Under the pieces are notes generated by a model. It did no database searches, had not been told where the DNA came from, and saw nothing but the letters and a program-made list of their open reading frames with translations. The position numbers and the translations under genes are program-made. A stretch of 6,011 nt of DNA from an uncultured Alphaproteobacteria bacterium (lineage in GTDB: Bacteria > Pseudomonadota > Alphaproteobacteria > Caulobacterales > Parvularculaceae), in assembly GCA_938003575.1 (NCBI GenBank), contig CALKYG010000247.1:1-6011 (forward strand), read 5' to 3'. Below, in pieces: positions 1-6,011 of this stretch (position 1 is the first letter of the stretch; each line of letters begins with the position of its first letter).

Positions 1-1898
1 GCCGGCCGACGGAAAAAGAGACGCTGACCTCGCGCCTCATCGACCGGCCGATCCGCCCGCTCTTCGCAAAAGGCTTCAAGAACGAAGTCCAGGTGATCGC
101 GACCGTCATTTCGCACGATCTCGAGAACGACCCCGACATTGTTGCAATGATTGCGACATCGGCGGCGCTGACGATCTCAGGGATTCCGTTCCTGGGGCCG
201 ATCGGAGCGGCGCGCGTCGGCGTCATCAACGGCGACTACGTCCTGAATCCGCAGATCGATGAAATGGGCGAAACAAAGCTCGATCTCGTGATGGCAGGCA
301 CGGCCGACGCCGTGATGATGGTCGAATCTGAAGCCAAGGAGCTTTCTGAAGAGCAGATGCTCGGCGCCGTCATGTTCGGCCACCGGGCCGCCAAAGACGT
401 GATCAACCTCATCATAGATTTCGCGAATGACTGCGCGAAGGAGCCGTGGGAGATCAAGGCGGCCGATTACGGCGACTATCCGTCGAAGATCCGCGCGCTC
501 GTCGAGAACGATCTGCGCGATGCGTATAATGAACGCCGGAAACAAGTCCGCCAGGAGAAAATCTCGGCGGCGAAAGCGAAGGCGGTCGAAGCTTTCGTCA
601 ATCCAGAAGATCCCGCTGCGCTCACCTCGAATGCGCTGGGCTCGCTATTCAAGGAGATCGAAGCCGACATCGTCCGCAACGGAATCCTCGACACGGGGCT
701 TCGCATCGACGGACGCGACACCAGAACCGTTCGCCCCATTGTCCCGGAAGTCGGCGTGCTGCCGAGAACGCACGGATCGGCGCTTTTCACCCGCGGCGAA
801 ACGCAGGCGCTCGTCGTCGCGACCCTCGGGACCGGCGAGGATGAGCAGTATATCGACAGCCTTGAAGGAACCTATAAGGAAACGTTCCTGCTTCACTACA
901 ATTTCCCGCCCTATTCCGTGGGCGAGACAGGCCGCATGGGCGGCGCCGGACGCCGTGAAATCGGACACGGGAAACTCGCGTGGCGCGCATTGCGCGCGGT
1001 TCTTCCGCCTCAAGAGGAATTCCCCTATGTGATCCGCCTCGTCTCGGAGATCACCGAGTCGAACGGATCTTCCTCGATGGCGACGGTTTGCGGTTCGTCG
1101 CTTGCGCTCATGGACGCCGGCGTTCCGATCAGGCGCCCCGTCGCAGGCATCGCGATGGGCCTTATCCTCGAAGGCGAACGCTTCTCGGTCCTGTCCGACA
1201 TTCTTGGCGACGAAGACCATTTGGGAGACATGGACTTCAAGGTCGCGGGCACCCGGGACGGCGTCACGTCGCTGCAAATGGACATCAAGGTCGCCGGCAT
1301 CACCGAAGAGATCATGAAAGTCGCACTCGGCCAGGCGAAAGAGGGCCGCATGCACATCCTCGGCGAAATGGCGAAGGCGATTGACGCCAGCAGGTCTGAG
1401 CTCGGCGAATTCGCGCCGCGGATCGAGACGATGCAGATTCCGAAAGACAAGATCCGCGAAGTGATCGGTTCGGGCGGCAAGGTCATCCGCGAGATCGTCG
1501 AGAAGACCGGCGCGAAAGTCGATATCAACGACGAGGGCCTCATCAAGATCGCATCGAGCGACAAGGCGAAGATCGACGCCGCCTATAAGTGGATTCATTC
1601 GATCGTCGCCGAGCCCGAAGTCGGCGAAATCTACAAGGGCAAGGTCGTCAAGACGATGGATTTCGGCGCCTTCGTCAATTTCTTCGGCGCGCGCGACGGC
1701 CTTGTGCACATCTCGCAGCTCTCGTCCGGCCGTCCGGAAAAGACGACCGACGTCATCAAGGAAGGCGACGAGGTCTATGTGAAGCTTCTCGGCTTCGACG
1801 ATCGCGGTAAGGTCCGCCTGTCGATGAAGGTTGTTGATCAGGCCACCGGCAAGGAAATTCCGCAGGCCGAAAAGCCCAAAAAAGGCGACGACGAATAG
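1..1898 (+). CDS. pnp: Polyribonucleotide nucleotidyltransferase (PNPase), 5'-truncated by the window edge
   Basis: 3'-to-5' phosphorolytic exoribonuclease that degrades RNA to nucleoside diphosphates in the cytoplasm, usually as a trimer and often within an RNA degradosome. The reading frame is open from base 3 and begins [20 protein letters not shown], which aligns with about residue 83 of E. coli PNPase. So ~82 residues are missing, and the GTG/ATG codons inside the window are not the start. Order seen: remainder of the first RNase PH domain, linking helical domain (roughly bases 390-660), second RNase PH domain (from about 690), KH domain, S1 domain. The phosphate-binding NGSSS motif is intact (serines at 1068-1076), as are the metal-binding aspartates of DEDHLGDMD (1215-1217 and 1233-1235). 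The KH loop is GSGG (1467-1478); S1 runs from about 1623 to 1840, followed by a short charged tail. Full length would be ~713 residues, normal for the family. No frameshift or missing catalytic residue is seen. rpsO is the usual upstream neighbour but is not visible here. Confidence 0.98.
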   Translation, partial: RPTEKETLTSRLIDRPIRPLFAKGFKNEVQVIATVISHDLENDPDIVAMIATSAALTISGIPFLGPIGAARVGVINGDYVLNPQIDEMGETKLDLVMAGTADAVMMVESEAKELSEEQMLGAVMFGHRAAKDVINLIIDFANDCAKEPWEIKAADYGDYPSKIRALVENDLRDAYNERRKQVRQEKISAAKAKAVEAFVNPEDPAALTSNALGSLFKEIEADIVRNGILDTGLRIDGRDTRTVRPIVPEVGVLPRTHGSALFTRGETQALVVATLGTGEDEQYIDSLEGTYKETFLLHYNFPPYSVGETGRMGGAGRREIGHGKLAWRALRAVLPPQEEFPYVIRLVSEITESNGSSSMATVCGSSLALMDAGVPIRRPVAGIAMGLILEGERFSVLSDILGDEDHLGDMDFKVAGTRDGVTSLQMDIKVAGITEEIMKVALGQAKEGRMHILGEMAKAIDASRSELGEFAPRIETMQIPKDKIREVIGSGGKVIREIVEKTGAKVDINDEGLIKIASSDKAKIDAAYKWIHSIVAEPEVGEIYKGKVVKTMDFGAFVNFFGARDGLVHISQLSSGRPEKTTDVIKEGDEVYVKLLGFDDRGKVRLSMKVVDQATGKEIPQAEKPKKGDDE

Positions 1899-1928
1899 AA
1901 ACAGCCGCTAAGCGACTGAAAAATTGGG

Positions 1929-1961
1929 AAGCCCCGCCGGCGGCGCCGGCGGGGCTTTTTT
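1929..1961 (+). terminator. Rho-independent terminator of pnp
   Basis: A 10-bp perfect GC-rich stem (1931-1940 GCCCCGCCGG with 1946-1955 CCGGCGGGGC) is extended to 12 bp by AA/TT and closes a 5-base loop CGGCG. It is followed by a run of six T (1956-1961). It lies 30 bp after the pnp stop codon. The strand is set by the T tract; on the other strand only AA flanks the stem, so it should act mainly for pnp. It separates pnp transcription from the DUF885 gene, which therefore needs its own promoter in 1962-2059. I could not identify a convincing -35/-10 pair there. Confidence 0.93.
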
Positions 1962-2059
1962 GGAACGCCCCGGCCAATCAGCGCCAGGGCGCCTCGGTCA
2001 TCACAGGCAATAGGGCTAGGATGGAGACGTTTCGGGCCGAATCACCGGCCGTACAGCAC

Positions 2060-2064
2060 GGAGG
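2060..2064 (+). promoter_or_regulatory. Shine-Dalgarno site of the DUF885 lipoprotein gene
   Basis: GGAGG, inside the purine run GGAGGGGGG, lies 5 bases before the ATG at 2070. It decides the start: the next in-frame ATG (codon 12, base 2103) has no such site, and starting there would remove the only positive charge before the hydrophobic signal segment. Confidence 0.8.
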
Positions 2065-2069
2065 GGGGC

Positions 2070-4010
2070 ATGACGCCGCAGAACTTCAACTATGCGTTTC
2101 GCATGGCGCTGGCGTCTCTGGCGCTTGCATCGGCGCTGTCGTGCGCAAAGGAACCGACGAAGGGCGAGGCCTCGACTGCCGCACCTGCCGGATCGGGGAC
2201 GAGTGCGGCGCGGGTCGATCCGTCTGCAGCCTTTCTGGCGATGGCGGATCGTCACGCGAGGAAATTCCTCTCCTCAGCGCCGGAAGCTGCGACTGAACTT
2301 GGCGTTTCGGAGGAAGTAGCCGGCGAAGCTTATCTTTCTCGCCTTGGCGAATATGGTTTCGCCGCGCAGCAGGCGGCGCGCCAGATGAACGAGGATTTCC
2401 TTCAAGAGCTCAAGGGGCATGATCGGACCGCGCTGAACGGCGCTGCAGCGATCACTTACGACGTGTTGAAGAACGCCTATGAAACCGCCGCGCGGCGGAA
2501 CCAGTTTGCGTTCGGCGGCGCAACGCCATTCGGTTCCGGTCTTCCAAATTCCGGCGACAGCTGGGCGATGACGCCCTATTTCATGACGCAGCTGACTGGG
2601 CCGCATCTTGCAATCCCGCGCATGCTGACGACGCAACATCCGATCTCGAGCCCTGAGCACATCGAGGCCTATCTTGCGCGGCTGGGCGACATCGGACGCG
2701 CCCTCGACGGGGCGGGGGAAACATTCGCTGCGGACGCCGGCCTCGGGATGGCGCCGCCGCGGTTCGCCATTGAAGGCATCCTTTCTTCGCTGCGCGGTTT
2801 CGTTGATCATCCGCCGGCGGCGCATCCGCTTGTCGCGACGCTGGAAGCTAAAATGGCGCGGATCGACAGCGTCTCCGAAGAAGCCCGCGCCGCCTATGCC
2901 GCCCGCGCCGCGCGCCTCGTGGAGACCGAAGTCTATCCCGCCTATGAACGGCTGGCGGCGCAGGTTGAGCTGGCTCTCGAACAGACAAATGACGACGCCG
3001 GGGTCTGGCGCTTCGGCGAAGAGGGAGAGGCGTATTACCAGCTTGCGCTCACTTCCTACGGCGCCGGCCTCAAATCAGGGGATGAGGTTCACGATCTTGG
3101 CCTCTCGGAAGTGGCCCGCATTACGGCGGAAATGGACGGGCTCTTGAAGTCGATTGGACTAAGCGGCGGAAGCGTCGCGAACCGCATGGAGATCCTCGCG
3201 GCGCAGCCTGACAATCTTTATCCGAACACGGATGAGGGGCGGGAAGCCCTGCTTGCATCCCTGCGCGCGCAGGTTGACGCGATCCTGGCGATATCGGGCG
3301 ACTGGTTCGGCCGGCTGCCGGAAACGAAAGTGGAGGTCCGGCGCATCCCCCAGCATGAAGAGGATTCGTCGCCCGGCGGCTATTACACCGGTCCGTCCCT
3401 CGACGGTTCGCGGCCAGGGATCTACTGGATCAATCTCAAGAGCACCGCAGACAATCCAAAGCATTCCCTTAAGTCGCTGACCTATCACGAGGCGGTCCCC
3501 GGCCATCATTTCCAGGCCGCCTATCAGCGGTCGATCAAAGGCATGCCGTTGATGCGCAACATGCTCGGCTATTCCGAATACGCCGAAGGTTGGGGCCTTT
3601 ACGCCGAAGCGCTGGCGAAAGAAATGGGCATGTATGAAGGCGATCCCGCGGGCGATCTCGGCCGTCTGCAAGCGGAGCTTTTCCGCGCAGCGCGGCTCGT
3701 TGTCGACACCGGCCTGCACCACAAGAAGTGGACGCGCGAGCAGGCGATCGAGTACATGGTCGGCGTCACGGGCGAAACGCGGGAATCCGTCACCCGGGAG
3801 ATCGAGCGCTACGCAGTCGTGCCGGGACAAGCGTGCGCGTATAAGCTTGGCATGCTGAAGATGCAGGAGTTGCGCGCTCACGCGGAGCGTGAACTCGGCG
3901 ACCGGTTTGACATTCGCGAGTTTCACGACGTGGTGCTATCAATCGGAGACTCGCCCCTGCCGGTTCTTGAAGCGACAGTCGGGGCATGGATACAGGCGAA
4001 GAAGGCCTGA
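2070..4010 (+). CDS. DUF885-family putative zinc metallopeptidase, predicted lipoprotein
   Basis: A 646-residue protein of the DUF885 family, whose members look like zinc peptidases but mostly lack a known substrate. Residues 1-24 form a signal peptide: R11, then a hydrophobic segment MALASLALASALS. The lipobox-like ALSC places Cys25 as the lipidated residue; Ala26 at +2 rather than Asp suggests outer-membrane sorting by the Lol rule. A low-complexity linker (about 26-48) precedes the folded domain. Family hallmarks toward the C-terminus are GGYYTGPS at 436-443, the HEAVPGHH motif at 473-480 (likely zinc ligands H473 and H479 or H480, with E474 as catalytic base), SEYAEGWGLYAE around 502-513 with E506 a likely third ligand, and YAVVPGQACAYKLG from 581. 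All are intact, so an active enzyme is expected. The gene stands alone between the pnp terminator and a convergent phosphodiesterase gene, so context gives no substrate. Family assignment is firm; peptidase activity and lipidation are inferred. The lipobox has Ala rather than the commoner Leu at -3, so plain export by signal peptidase I remains possible. Confidence 0.93.
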   Translation: MTPQNFNYAFRMALASLALASALSCAKEPTKGEASTAAPAGSGTSAARVDPSAAFLAMADRHARKFLSSAPEAATELGVSEEVAGEAYLSRLGEYGFAAQQAARQMNEDFLQELKGHDRTALNGAAAITYDVLKNAYETAARRNQFAFGGATPFGSGLPNSGDSWAMTPYFMTQLTGPHLAIPRMLTTQHPISSPEHIEAYLARLGDIGRALDGAGETFAADAGLGMAPPRFAIEGILSSLRGFVDHPPAAHPLVATLEAKMARIDSVSEEARAAYAARAARLVETEVYPAYERLAAQVELALEQTNDDAGVWRFGEEGEAYYQLALTSYGAGLKSGDEVHDLGLSEVARITAEMDGLLKSIGLSGGSVANRMEILAAQPDNLYPNTDEGREALLASLRAQVDAILAISGDWFGRLPETKVEVRRIPQHEEDSSPGGYYTGPSLDGSRPGIYWINLKSTADNPKHSLKSLTYHEAVPGHHFQAAYQRSIKGMPLMRNMLGYSEYAEGWGLYAEALAKEMGMYEGDPAGDLGRLQAELFRAARLVVDTGLHHKKWTREQAIEYMVGVTGETRESVTREIERYAVVPGQACAYKLGMLKMQELRAHAERELGDRFDIREFHDVVLSIGDSPLPVLEATVGAWIQAKKA

Positions 4011-4041
4011 CCCCCGGCGCAACGCGGCGTAATCGCTCGTT

Positions 4042-5019
4042 CTATCTGTCGCGGCGATCAGCGTCACCGTCCGTATCGGCGAGTCGCAATTCTCCGTCGG
4101 GGCTGTCCGCCATGCATCCAAGCGCCGCAGAGGGTGCGCAATCGACCAGCAGCCCGCGTTCCCGAAGGTAGGGAACAAGAAGCTCAGGCCGATCGGTCTG
4201 GATGAACCGCGCACCGGCGCGCAGCGCGTCGGCGAACCCGAGTTCATTGTCTTCGCGGCCCATCACATTGGCGAAGAGGATCAGCCCCTCGTCCGAGATG
4301 GCCCGCGCCTTTACAAATGAAAAGTCGCGACGGCGCAGACCCATGATTCGAACGCCTTCATCGCTTGCCGCAGCCGCGAGCGGCGCGTTCCGGTAATGCG
4401 GGCGAAGAGCGTAGCGGGCCGGCAGAGGTTTCATTTTCTCATAGTTCCATGCACGAATGAAGACGGTGACGAGCGAACCGTCGTTAAACCCTTCTTCGTC
4501 AAGTATCCGGGCGATCAGCTCTGCGGAGTTTGCAGGTCCCGATTTGAAATCGATATCAACCGCCGCGCGCCCTTTGACCGCTCGAAGCGCTTCGCGCAGC
4601 GTCGGCACACGCTCGCCTTCAAACTCCGGCGCGAACCAGGAACCGGCATCCAGCTCCTTAATCTCGGCCAGTGTCAGTTGCGAGACAAGGCCGGTTCCGT
4701 TTGTCGTCCGATTCACGAGAGGGTCATGCATGATGACAAACTCGCCGTCTTTCGTCGCCCTCACGTCCATTTCTACCGCGCGCGCGCCCATTTCGATCGC
4801 CTTTTCAAAAGCGGCGATTGTGTTTTCGGGTGCAAACCTTACGGTTCCACGATGTCCGACCACGATCACGGGCCGGCCGGTCGGCAACATCGATTCCCGG
4901 GCGGCGCGCTCTGAGAGCGTCGTCGAGGCCACGCCGGTCCCGACCGCCGCCGCAATTGCAGCCGACGCCGCCATTGCCCATTCTAACCTGAAATGTCTGC
5001 GACCCGTCCGCATAGGCAT
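4042..5019 (-). CDS. Glycerophosphodiester phosphodiesterase family protein, probably exported
   Basis: Expected to hydrolyse glycerophosphodiesters (deacylated phospholipids) to glycerol-3-phosphate and an alcohol, outside the cytoplasmic membrane. Visible GDPD hallmarks, residues of 325: VVGHRG (H56, R57), APENT (63-67), EMDVRATKDG (E83, D85), MHD (H98, second catalytic His), NGTG (107-110), DAGSWFAPEF (124-133), DIDFK (155-159) and IQTDRPELLV near the end (D276). Where E. coli UgpQ has EIK, this protein has D157-F-K, a conservative change at a metal-ligand position. Residues 1-32 hold an arginine-rich start (GRRHF, R7-R8) and an alanine-rich, weakly hydrophobic segment: a signal peptide or anchor, possibly Tat-type. 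A tail of about 33 residues with two cysteines (C294, C302) and many Asp/Arg follows the domain. The start is uncertain: ATG at 5019 abuts a hairpin and lacks a spaced Shine-Dalgarno site, while the ATG at 5013 has GCGGA about 7 bases upstream. It lies 107 bp downstream of fabI on the same strand. Exact substrate is unknown. Confidence 0.92.
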   Translation of the reverse strand: MPMRTGRRHFRLEWAMAASAAIAAAVGTGVASTTLSERAARESMLPTGRPVIVVGHRGTVRFAPENTIAAFEKAIEMGARAVEMDVRATKDGEFVIMHDPLVNRTTNGTGLVSQLTLAEIKELDAGSWFAPEFEGERVPTLREALRAVKGRAAVDIDFKSGPANSAELIARILDEEGFNDGSLVTVFIRAWNYEKMKPLPARYALRPHYRNAPLAAAASDEGVRIMGLRRRDFSFVKARAISDEGLILFANVMGREDNELGFADALRAGARFIQTDRPELLVPYLRERGLLVDCAPSAALGCMADSPDGELRLADTDGDADRRDR

Positions 5020-5037
5020 ATCCGCTTTGCAGCGGAT
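5020..5037 (-). promoter_or_regulatory. Hairpin with GCAA tetraloop abutting the phosphodiesterase start codon
   Basis: Read on the minus strand, ATCCGCT (5037-5031), GCAA (5030-5027) and AGCGGAT (5026-5020) form a perfect 7-bp stem with a GNRA-class tetraloop. The 3' arm ends on the base before ATG 5019. It has no T tract, so it is not a typical terminator. Its 3' arm contains the only Shine-Dalgarno-like bases (GCGGA), suitably spaced for the second ATG at 5013, so folding could hide the ribosome site. The inverted repeat is directly seen; a regulatory role is inference. Confidence 0.4.
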
Positions 5038-5126
5038 GCGGAGCTAGAGCGCGTTGATGACGGCAATATATCAGGGAGCTGACGGTTTCGTGGAATCTCG
5101 CGGCGAATGCGCGCCCTGTGCGCGGA

Positions 5127-5951
5127 TCAATTCTCTTTCGCCGGCCCTTCCATGCTCGGCACGGCCACGACATGGAAACCCGCATCCACATGGACGACTT
5201 CACCGGTGCACGACTTCCCGAGATCGGACAAAAGGTAGAGCGCGCAACCCGCAACGCCCTCCATGGTCGTATCTTCTTTCAGAAGCGACCAGTCGCGGCC
5301 CGTCGACATCAGCTGGCGTCCGCCGGTGATGCCCGCCATGGCAAGCGTTTTCATCGGTCCCGCCGAGATCGCATTGACACGGATTCCGTTTGGCCCGAGA
5401 TCGCGCGCGATATAGCGCATCGAGGCTTCAAGCGCGGCCTTTGCTACGCCCATCACATTGTAATTGGGGACGACTCTTTCCGAGCCGAGATAGGTCAGCG
5501 TCACCATTGCGCCTCCGGCCGGCATCATTCCGGAGGCGCGGCGCGCTGCATCTACAAATGAAAACGCCGAGACGTCCATCGTATCCTTGAAATTCTGGCG
5601 GGTCGTATTTTCGACGAAGGAGCCCTTGAGCGCCTCCTTGTCGGTGAACGCGATGGCGTGGACGAGAAAATCAAGCTGGCCCCATTGCGTTTTTATTTCG
5701 GCGAACGCCCGCTCCATGTCGTCATCGCTCATGACATCGGCTTCGACATAGAGTTTGACGCCGATGGAATCGCCCAGCGGCCGGACGCGGCTTTCCATGG
5801 CCGGAATATAGGAGAATGCGAGTTCGGCCCCCTGAGCGGCGAGCTGCTGCGCCACCCCCCAGGCGATCGAGTTTTTGTTGGCGACGCCCATGACGAGGCC
5901 GCGCTTGCCCGCCATCAGGGAGCCCGACGGGAATGAGTGTTCTTCGCTCAT
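5127..5951 (-). CDS. fabI: Enoyl-[acyl-carrier-protein] reductase (NADH), FabI type
   Basis: Catalyses the last step of each fatty acid elongation cycle, reducing trans-2-enoyl-ACP with NAD(P)H in the cytoplasm; this is the enzyme class targeted by triclosan. The 274-residue protein shows the FabI form of the short-chain dehydrogenase fold: the dinucleotide loop GVANKNSIAWG (22-32), adenine-side D72 in ADV, and HAIAF (98-102). TYLGSERVVPNYNVMGVAK carries Tyr154, catalytic Tyr164 and Lys171 in the FabI spacing Y-x6-Y... Y164-x6-K171, followed by RVNAISAGP (191-199) and TGEVVHVDAGFH near the end. It is about 12 residues longer than E. coli FabI, with the extension at both ends. ATG at 5951 is preceded by GAAAGG and fits alphaproteobacterial homologues; Met13 is a weaker alternative. 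The upstream gene ends 26 bp away and encodes a ketoacyl-ACP synthase, so the two are almost certainly co-transcribed. A101 stands where E. coli has Gly93, a residue also seen in other triclosan-sensitive FabI proteins. Confidence 0.97.
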   Translation of the reverse strand: MSEEHSFPSGSLMAGKRGLVMGVANKNSIAWGVAQQLAAQGAELAFSYIPAMESRVRPLGDSIGVKLYVEADVMSDDDMERAFAEIKTQWGQLDFLVHAIAFTDKEALKGSFVENTTRQNFKDTMDVSAFSFVDAARRASGMMPAGGAMVTLTYLGSERVVPNYNVMGVAKAALEASMRYIARDLGPNGIRVNAISAGPMKTLAMAGITGGRQLMSTGRDWSLLKEDTTMEGVAGCALYLLSDLGKSCTGEVVHVDAGFHVVAVPSMEGPAKEN

Positions 5952-5958
5952 GAAAATG

Positions 5959-5964
5959 CCTTTC
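5959..5964 (-). promoter_or_regulatory. Shine-Dalgarno site of fabI
   Basis: GAAAGG on the minus strand lies 7 bases before the ATG at 5951, within the 26-bp gap after the upstream stop codon. It supports 5951 as the fabI start over the internal Met13. Confidence 0.65.
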
Positions 5965-5977
5965 AGCGAGTGGGAAA

Positions 5978-6011
5978 TCAGACGCGCGCAACGACGAGGC
6001 AGCCGTTGGTG
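5978..6011 (-). CDS. fabB: C-terminal end of a 3-oxoacyl-ACP synthase (FabB-like), rest beyond the window
   Basis: Only the last 10 codons and a TGA stop (5978-5980) are visible, reading TNGCLVVARV. This matches the conserved end of ketoacyl-ACP synthases I/II, in which GFGGTN(A/G)-x-L-V is followed by a few residues and the stop; the Asn of GGTN lies at the core of the fold. The enzyme condenses malonyl-ACP with acyl-ACP to lengthen the chain. Position supports the call: it sits 26 bp before fabI on the same strand, and a fabA-fabB-fabI order is common in alphaproteobacteria. From ten residues alone FabB cannot be told from FabF; the symbol rests on that gene order. The next gene upstream would be expected to be fabA, off the window. 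Confidence 0.72.
   Translation of the reverse strand, partial: TNGCLVVARV

Noticed and set aside
645..1709. 354-codon open frame on the minus strand opposite pnp
   Set aside because: It lies wholly antisense to well-conserved PNPase sequence. Its composition (runs of Asp, Arg, Ala, Val and Leu) is what the reverse of high-GC coding sequence gives, and I recognise no domain in it.
1981..1992. Short inverted repeat GCGCC-AG-GGCGC after the pnp terminator
   Set aside because: The loop would be only 2 bases and there is no T tract or matching promoter element; it is expected by chance at this base composition.
2021..2296. Possible small gene starting at ATG 2021, upstream of and overlapping the DUF885 gene
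   Set aside because: It has no good ribosome site, runs mostly out of frame inside the DUF885 gene, and has Gly/Cys/Arg-rich shadow composition.
3159..3926. 255-codon open frame on the minus strand opposite the DUF885 gene
   Set aside because: Antisense to the most conserved part of DUF885, including the HEAVPGHH region, so the constraint is explained by the plus-strand gene. No recognisable motif and no ribosome site.
4396..5047. Plus-strand open frames (4396-4914 and 4457-5047) across the phosphodiesterase gene
   Set aside because: Both are shadows of the GDPD reading frame, whose motifs are unmistakable on the minus strand; they overlap each other in different frames and match no family.
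5110..5124. 5-bp GC stem (CGCGC/GCGCG, minus strand) after fabI as a possible terminator
   Set aside because: Too short and not followed by a T run, so it does not meet the pattern of an intrinsic terminator.
5643..5651. Ala101 of FabI at the E. coli Gly93 position as a triclosan-resistance sign
   Set aside because: Ala is natural at this position in other triclosan-sensitive FabI proteins such as that of Staphylococcus aureus, so no resistance can be inferred.

Overview
The window is high-GC bacterial chromosome, most likely from an alphaproteobacterium. This rests on the PNPase and FabI sequence types, on a ketoacyl-ACP synthase lying directly before fabI, and on overall codon use; genus cannot be fixed from the sequence alone. 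It is core-genome territory, with no sign of mobile elements, CRISPR arrays, tRNA or rRNA genes.

Layout, left to right. Bases 1-1898 (+) are the last ~631 codons of pnp, encoding polynucleotide phosphorylase; about 80 N-terminal residues lie off the left edge. A strong intrinsic terminator follows at 1929-1961. Next, 2070-4010 (+) encodes a 646-residue DUF885-family putative zinc metallopeptidase with a lipoprotein signal peptide. It faces a minus-strand block: the last 10 codons of a fabB-type ketoacyl-ACP synthase (5978-6011), fabI enoyl-ACP reductase (5127-5951), and a probably exported glycerophosphodiester phosphodiesterase (4042-5019). The DUF885 and phosphodiesterase genes converge with only 31 bp between their stop codons.

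Functionally, the minus-strand genes form a lipid theme. The ketoacyl synthase and FabI carry out elongation and the final reduction of type II fatty acid synthesis. The phosphodiesterase could release glycerol-3-phosphate from deacylated phospholipids, though co-transcription with fabI across the 107-bp gap is only inferred. The plus-strand genes are independent: pnp acts in RNA decay and is closed off by its own terminator, and the DUF885 lipoprotein is an envelope protein of unknown substrate.

I do not see a new multi-gene system. The items most worth a second look are a GCAA-tetraloop hairpin that ends exactly at the phosphodiesterase start codon, a twin-arginine-like leader on that protein, and the uncharacterised DUF885 lipoprotein.
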